Below the pieces are notes generated by a model. It had not been told where the DNA came from. It was given only the letters and a program-made list of their open reading frames with translations, and did no database searches. From DAIDJM01 sp964250215 (GTDB lineage: Bacteria; Pseudomonadota; Alphaproteobacteria; Acetobacterales; Acetobacteraceae), in assembly GCA_964250215.1 (NCBI GenBank), contig CAXUEX010000123.1, forward strand, positions 1-8,611: a DNA stretch of 8,611 nt, written 5' to 3'. This document shows positions 5,044 to 8,611 of the stretch, one piece after another (the stretch's first letter is position 1; each line of letters opens with the position of its first letter). The translations under genes and the position numbers were made by a program.

Positions 5044-6972
5044 TCAAGAGAGAATCGCTTGCTTTCTTAATTCGCCAAGGAGTGGCTCGTAGTTGCGCCA
5101 TTGCTCGAGCGCATCGCGGAAAATTGGCTGGCGGACCTGTTCGGCGCTGGGGGTTCGCACCACGCGGTCCGTTTTCCAGAACTCCAGGCAGGCGGCTTCG
5201 AAGGGCAGGCCGCAATGCGCCAGCAGCCGGCGGATTTCCACCTCGGTATCCTGCACCAGCGCCTCGTATTGCACGCGGTGAATCCTGCCGGGCAGTTCGC
5301 GTTCCAGATGTTGCAGAAACTGAACGTAGGTCCTGGTGCGGTGGCCGATATGGCCGAGATCGTAGGAGTAGTTGGCGCCGCCGACGAGCAACTGCTTGAA
5401 GATGGCAAAGCCACAGGCCATCGGATGGCGGCGCGCATCGACGATGATTGCGTCCGGCAAAATGAGGTGGATCAGGCCGGCGTGCAGCCAGTTTCCCGGC
5501 AGTTTGTCGATAAAATACGGCTTGCCGGTTTTTCGGTAGATCGCGGTGCGGGCGAGGTATTCGGCGCCGAGTGCCGCGAGTTCGGCGGTGGACATCGCTT
5601 CGAGGCACTCGGGATAGTTCGAAGACGTGACGGCGCGGCGCGCGACATCGAGTGCGCGGACGATGTGGCTGAGTTCCGGCAGTTCCTGCGTGCCTTCCAC
5701 TTGGCTGTGCGAGGCGAGGATCTGCTCGATGAGGGTCGAGCCGGAGCGGGGCATGCCGACGATGAAGATGGGCTTCAGGCTGTGCGCGCCGGCGCGGCCG
5801 TGGCGAGTGAAAACCGCCCGGGTAAACACGGCTTGCAGACGCCGCACCTGTTCCGTGAGCGCATTCGGATCGTATTCTAGCGCGGTGCCGGCGATGGCGG
5901 CTCGGCGCAGGCTGGCGGCTTGCGCGAATTCCGCGAAGCTGCCGGCGAAATCTTTCTGCCGTTCCAGCATGGCGCCGTTTGCGTAATGCAGCAGCGCGCG
6001 ATCGGCGGCGGGCATTCGCGGATCGGCGAGAAGCTGGCGGATGGTTGCGATTTCCGCATCGGTAAGCGGCACCGATTTGAGATCGGCGAGCCCCCAATAG
6101 GCGGCGCCGTTCGCGGGGGCGCATTGAATGGCGGTGCGCCAGGCCTGCGCGCTTTCCGCCTTGCGTCCGGCATCCTTCAGCGCGCGGGCGTAGGCGAGCC
6201 AGAACTTCACGTCCCGCGGTGGCACGCGCCGGATCACGGTTTCGAAAACATCCAGTGCGGCCCAGGTGTGCCCGACAGCCGTCAGGGTTTCCGCGTGGAG
6301 CAGGAGATAGGCAGGGTCGCGCGGCGCGGCGGCGAGGAGCTTCGCGATATGCGGCAGGGATTCCGGCCACTTGCTTTGCGAGAGCAGCACATTCACGTAA
6401 TCGCGGCGAGCGGCTTCGTAATCGGGCGCGAGTTCCAGCGCGCGCAGCAGGAGTTGTTCGATGGTTTCAGGGGGTTGCTGCGTGCCCCATGTTTCTGCGA
6501 GCAGGCGGAGCGCGGCGACGTTGCAGGGCGATGCGACGAGGCTTTCGCGTAGCACGGCTGCGGGCCGCATGGCGGGATTATAGGCGATTGCATCCCGCAG
6601 CTTGCGTTCCGCGGCGGCCAGCTTGCCGGCGGATTGTGTTTTCGGCGCGCGTTCTGCTGGAGGTTGCGCGGCACGGGCCGCCTGGCTTTCGGCCTGCGCC
6701 GCGGCGGCATCGTCGTTACAAAGGCGGAGCACGATGGCGAGACGCCGCCAGGCTTCAGGCGAATGCGCATCCAAGGTGGTTGCGCGCCGCAGCGCCTGCA
6801 GCGCGCCGCGCCAGGCGCCCATGGCCGCAAGCGTGGCGCCGCGCTCCGTGCAATCCCGAGGCGACTGTTCAAGGTAAGTATCTACCGGCTTGGTCGCTGC
6901 TTCGGGCCAGGCAAGTTCGTCCGGGCTGGCATTCGCCGCGTGCAGCACGGTGCGCGTGGGTTTGCCTGCCAT
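5044..6972 (-). CDS. TPR-containing sulfotransferase, downstream paralogue
   Basis: Predicted transfer of sulfate from PAPS to an unknown acceptor, perhaps a glycan or a protein tyrosine. The protein has 642 residues, with no signal peptide or membrane helix seen. Residues about 40-290 are tetratricopeptide-like helical repeats (for example LLLRALELAPDYEAARRDY near 174-192 and the unit 256-288), interrupted by a Pro/Ala linker around 102-118. The sulfotransferase domain follows. The 5'-phosphosulfate loop is PIFIVGMPRSGSTLIEQIL (401-419). A TQELPEL stretch holds Glu430, a candidate catalytic base by analogy with tyrosylprotein sulfotransferases. The 3'-phosphate region is DARRHPMACGFAIFKQLL (512-529). 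Ala523 occupies the place where the consensus I recall has Ser. The end (FWKTDRVVRTPSAEQVRQPI, 598-617) is typical of the TPR sulfotransferase family. The ATG lies 4 bp after the upstream paralogue's stop, with GAGG 2 nt before it, so translation is probably coupled. Confidence 0.9.
   Translation of the reverse strand: MAGKPTRTVLHAANASPDELAWPEAATKPVDTYLEQSPRDCTERGATLAAMGAWRGALQALRRATTLDAHSPEAWRRLAIVLRLCNDDAAAAQAESQAARAAQPPAERAPKTQSAGKLAAAERKLRDAIAYNPAMRPAAVLRESLVASPCNVAALRLLAETWGTQQPPETIEQLLLRALELAPDYEAARRDYVNVLLSQSKWPESLPHIAKLLAAAPRDPAYLLLHAETLTAVGHTWAALDVFETVIRRVPPRDVKFWLAYARALKDAGRKAESAQAWRTAIQCAPANGAAYWGLADLKSVPLTDAEIATIRQLLADPRMPAADRALLHYANGAMLERQKDFAGSFAEFAQAASLRRAAIAGTALEYDPNALTEQVRRLQAVFTRAVFTRHGRAGAHSLKPIFIVGMPRSGSTLIEQILASHSQVEGTQELPELSHIVRALDVARRAVTSSNYPECLEAMSTAELAALGAEYLARTAIYRKTGKPYFIDKLPGNWLHAGLIHLILPDAIIVDARRHPMACGFAIFKQLLVGGANYSYDLGHIGHRTRTYVQFLQHLERELPGRIHRVQYEALVQDTEVEIRRLLAHCGLPFEAACLEFWKTDRVVRTPSAEQVRQPIFRDALEQWRNYEPLLGELRKQAILS
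5135..5155. repeat. 21 bp direct repeat shared by the two sulfotransferase genes, copy 1
   Basis: Identical to 7092-7112. It encodes the conserved TPSAEQV near the C-terminus of both proteins. It is most simply conserved coding sequence, but identity at silent positions may reflect recent duplication or gene conversion. Confidence 0.6.
6417..6445. repeat. 29 bp direct repeat shared by the two sulfotransferase genes, copy 1
   Basis: Identical to 8374-8402. It encodes the TPR segment RALELAPDY in both paralogues, with every silent position the same across 29 bases, while flanking codons differ. Confidence 0.7.
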
Positions 6973-6976
6973 TGCC

Positions 6977-8611
6977 TCAAGCGGGTTCTTCGGGCGGAAC
7001 AGGCCCGTTGCGCAATACCTGTTTCAATTCATCGAGAAAGGGTTCGAATTTCCGCCATTGCGCAAGCCCTTCGCGGAAGATCGGCCGGCGCACCTGTTCG
7101 GCGCTGGGGGTTGTCACCGCGCGCTCGGTTTCCCAGAAGCGAAAGCAGCCCGGCTCCGGCGGCAGGTTGCAATAGGCGAGCAGGGCCTGGATTTCGGCTT
7201 CGGTGTTCTCCACGAGGTCCTCGTAAATCACGCGATGCACGCGGCCGGGCAGCACGGTATCGAAATGCTGCATCAACGCGACGTAATCGTTGTAGCGGCG
7301 GCCGATGAAGCCCAGATCGTAGGCGCCGTTCGACCCGCCTACCATGATCTGCTTAAAGGTGGCAAAGCAGCACGCCATGGCAGAACGGCGTGCATCGACG
7401 ATTTTGGCGTTCGGCAGGATCAGATGGAGCAGGCCGACATTCAGCCAGTTCCCGGGCATCTTATCGACGAAAAACGGCCGGTCGGTCTTACGGAAAGCGC
7501 GGCTGGTTTGGAGGTATCGTTCGCCCAAGGCGGCGAGTTCGGCGGGGCTGAGCGCCGCGATGCGGGATGGGTATTCCCGGGCCGAAGCGGGATGGCGCGG
7601 CGAGAGCAGTTCGGTGACGATGAAGCCCATATCGGGCAGTTCGGTGGTGCCTTCCACCAGGCTGTGGCTGGCGAGGATTTGTTCCACCAGCGTGGAGCCG
7701 GCGCGTGGCATGCCGACCACGAAAATAGGATCGGGGTCCGGGCAGCCCTGACCGGTGCGCGCGGCGAACAGTTCCGGCGTGAAGAACGGCTTCGCCTTCT
7801 GCACGCGGGCGGAGGTTTCATCGGGGTTGTAGGCGTGCGCGGTGCGCTCGGCGAGCGTGCGGCGCAGCCGGCCGCCCAGGCTGTAATGCGCAAAGCTCGT
7901 TTCGTAGTCGCCGGAACCTTCCAGGGAGAAAGCTAGCGCGTAATGCAGGTGGAAGCGATCGGCTTCCGAGATCCGGTTGTCGGCGAGATGCGCCCGAATG
8001 GCGTCGAGCTCCGCGTCTGACAGCTTCTCGTATTTAAGGTTGGCGATGCCCCAGTAGGCTTCGCCGTTGGCGGGCGAAATTTCGATGCAGGTGCGGTAGG
8101 CGCGGGCGCTTTCGGCGGTGCGGCCCAGGCGGCGCAAAGCGCGCGCATAGCTTATCCAGAAGCGCGCATCGCGCGGCGGTGTGCGGCGGAGCACCGCTTC
8201 CAGCAGATCGGCGGCGCGCGCCACGTTGCCGGTAATGGCCAGCAGGTCGGCTAGCAGGAGCCGATAGGGCAGATCGCGCGGATCGTGCGCCGCCAGCCAT
8301 TCCGCCTGTTGCAGCGCCTGAATCCACCGGCTTTGCGCCATGAGCGCGTGCGCGTAATCGAGCCGCACGGCGACGTAATCGGGCGCGAGTTCCAGCGCGC
8401 GCTGCAGCAGCAGCGTTGCGGTTTCGAGGTCGCCTGACCGGGTTTCGAGTTCCGCCAGCAGGCGCAGCGCGGCGGCATCGCGGGGCGAGACGACGAGATG
8501 TTCGCGCAGGATGCCGGCGGGCTCGCGGGGCCGGCCTTCGATGATGCGGTCGCGCAGAAGGCGTTCGGCTTTGGCGCGTTTGCCGGGCGAGAGGCTCTCG
8601 GGCGGCTTGCG
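6977..8611 (-). CDS. TPR-containing sulfotransferase, upstream paralogue (5' end outside the window)
   Basis: Paralogue of the gene at 5044-6972 and probably the same kind of PAPS-dependent sulfotransferase. The frame stays open to the right edge; the 544 visible residues are its C-terminal part. The internal GTG at 8368 is not a credible start, because the TPR sequence continues unbroken upstream of it. Alignment by eye (AERLLRD here with AERKLRD there) suggests about 105 N-terminal residues are missing if the two have the same layout. TPR-like repeats cover about 40-195. The PAPS 5' loop is PIFVVGMPRAGSTLVEQIL (295-313) with Ala in place of the first Ser. TTELPDM (321-327) holds the candidate catalytic Glu. 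The 3'-phosphate region is DARRSAMACCFATFKQIM (406-423), with Ala417 at the expected Ser and SA replacing the usual HP. The C-terminal TPSAEQVRRPIF is conserved. It is transcribed ahead of its paralogue, 4 bp apart. Confidence 0.9.
   Translation of the reverse strand, partial: RKPPESLSPGKRAKAERLLRDRIIEGRPREPAGILREHLVVSPRDAAALRLLAELETRSGDLETATLLLQRALELAPDYVAVRLDYAHALMAQSRWIQALQQAEWLAAHDPRDLPYRLLLADLLAITGNVARAADLLEAVLRRTPPRDARFWISYARALRRLGRTAESARAYRTCIEISPANGEAYWGIANLKYEKLSDAELDAIRAHLADNRISEADRFHLHYALAFSLEGSGDYETSFAHYSLGGRLRRTLAERTAHAYNPDETSARVQKAKPFFTPELFAARTGQGCPDPDPIFVVGMPRAGSTLVEQILASHSLVEGTTELPDMGFIVTELLSPRHPASAREYPSRIAALSPAELAALGERYLQTSRAFRKTDRPFFVDKMPGNWLNVGLLHLILPNAKIVDARRSAMACCFATFKQIMVGGSNGAYDLGFIGRRYNDYVALMQHFDTVLPGRVHRVIYEDLVENTEAEIQALLAYCNLPPEPGCFRFWETERAVTTPSAEQVRRPIFREGLAQWRKFEPFLDELKQVLRNGPVPPEEPA
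7092..7112. repeat. 21 bp direct repeat shared by the two sulfotransferase genes, copy 2
   Basis: Identical to 5135-5155; it encodes TPSAEQV of the upstream paralogue. Confidence 0.6.
8374..8402. repeat. 29 bp direct repeat shared by the two sulfotransferase genes, copy 2
   Basis: Identical to 6417-6445; it encodes RALELAPDY in the TPR region of the upstream paralogue. Confidence 0.7.

Noticed and set aside
5046..5068. A 7 bp AT-rich inverted repeat at the convergent infC/sulfotransferase junction, as a bidirectional terminator
   Set aside because: The stem has a G-T pair and a 9-base loop, is not GC-rich, and lies within the sulfotransferase coding end; too weak to annotate.
5021..6370. 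A long minus-strand open frame in another phase over the sulfotransferase gene
   Set aside because: The product is Arg/Pro/Ala-rich with no family resemblance; the overlapping frame has all the sulfotransferase motifs.
6890..7936. A 348-codon plus-strand open frame across the junction of the two sulfotransferase genes
   Set aside because: It is antisense to both genes and its sequence has no recognisable domain; a parallel frame occurs at 5101-5880 opposite the paralogue, as expected for mirror images of homologous genes.

Overview
The window is high-GC (clearly above 60 percent by eye), densely coded bacterial DNA. It looks like an alphaproteobacterial chromosome. The reasons are the methyltransferase placed divergently from glyoxalase II, the sequence style of ThrRS (NCPCH at the catalytic Cys) and IF-3, and the TPR-sulfotransferase pair. 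Acetobacteraceae or a related Rhodospirillales lineage is my best guess; this is inference from protein style, not a search result. I see no tRNA, rRNA, CRISPR array, insertion sequence or phage gene.

Left part (1-2360). A short G-run tract occupies the extreme left edge. Next comes a leftward class I SAM-dependent methyltransferase (82-771). Across an 82 bp divergent gap lies gloB (854-1582, hydroxyacylglutathione hydrolase), with all its metal ligands intact. It is followed without a gap by a four-helix membrane protein of the bestrophin-like/DUF4239 type, which ends at 2360 and lacks an obvious conventional start codon.

Middle (2361-5017). This is the thrS-infC translation pair, complete threonyl-tRNA synthetase and initiation factor IF-3. 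Two control features stand out. A 6+3 bp hairpin lies directly in front of the thrS Shine-Dalgarno sequence. infC appears to start at an AUA codon (4481) with a strong Shine-Dalgarno sequence, which fits the known IF-3 autoregulation through rare start codons. The usual followers rpmI and rplT are absent here.

Right part (5018-8611). Two paralogous leftward genes, convergent with infC, encode TPR-containing sulfotransferases. They are separated by 4 bp (TGA-GGCA-ATG), so they are probably translationally coupled. The second runs off the right edge. Both keep the PAPS 5'-phosphosulfate loop, but both carry Ala where the related consensus I recall has Ser in the 3'-phosphate motif. They are the most accessory-looking part of the window. 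They probably sulfate a glycan or peptide of unknown identity; no glycan or PAPS-synthesis genes are visible to say which.
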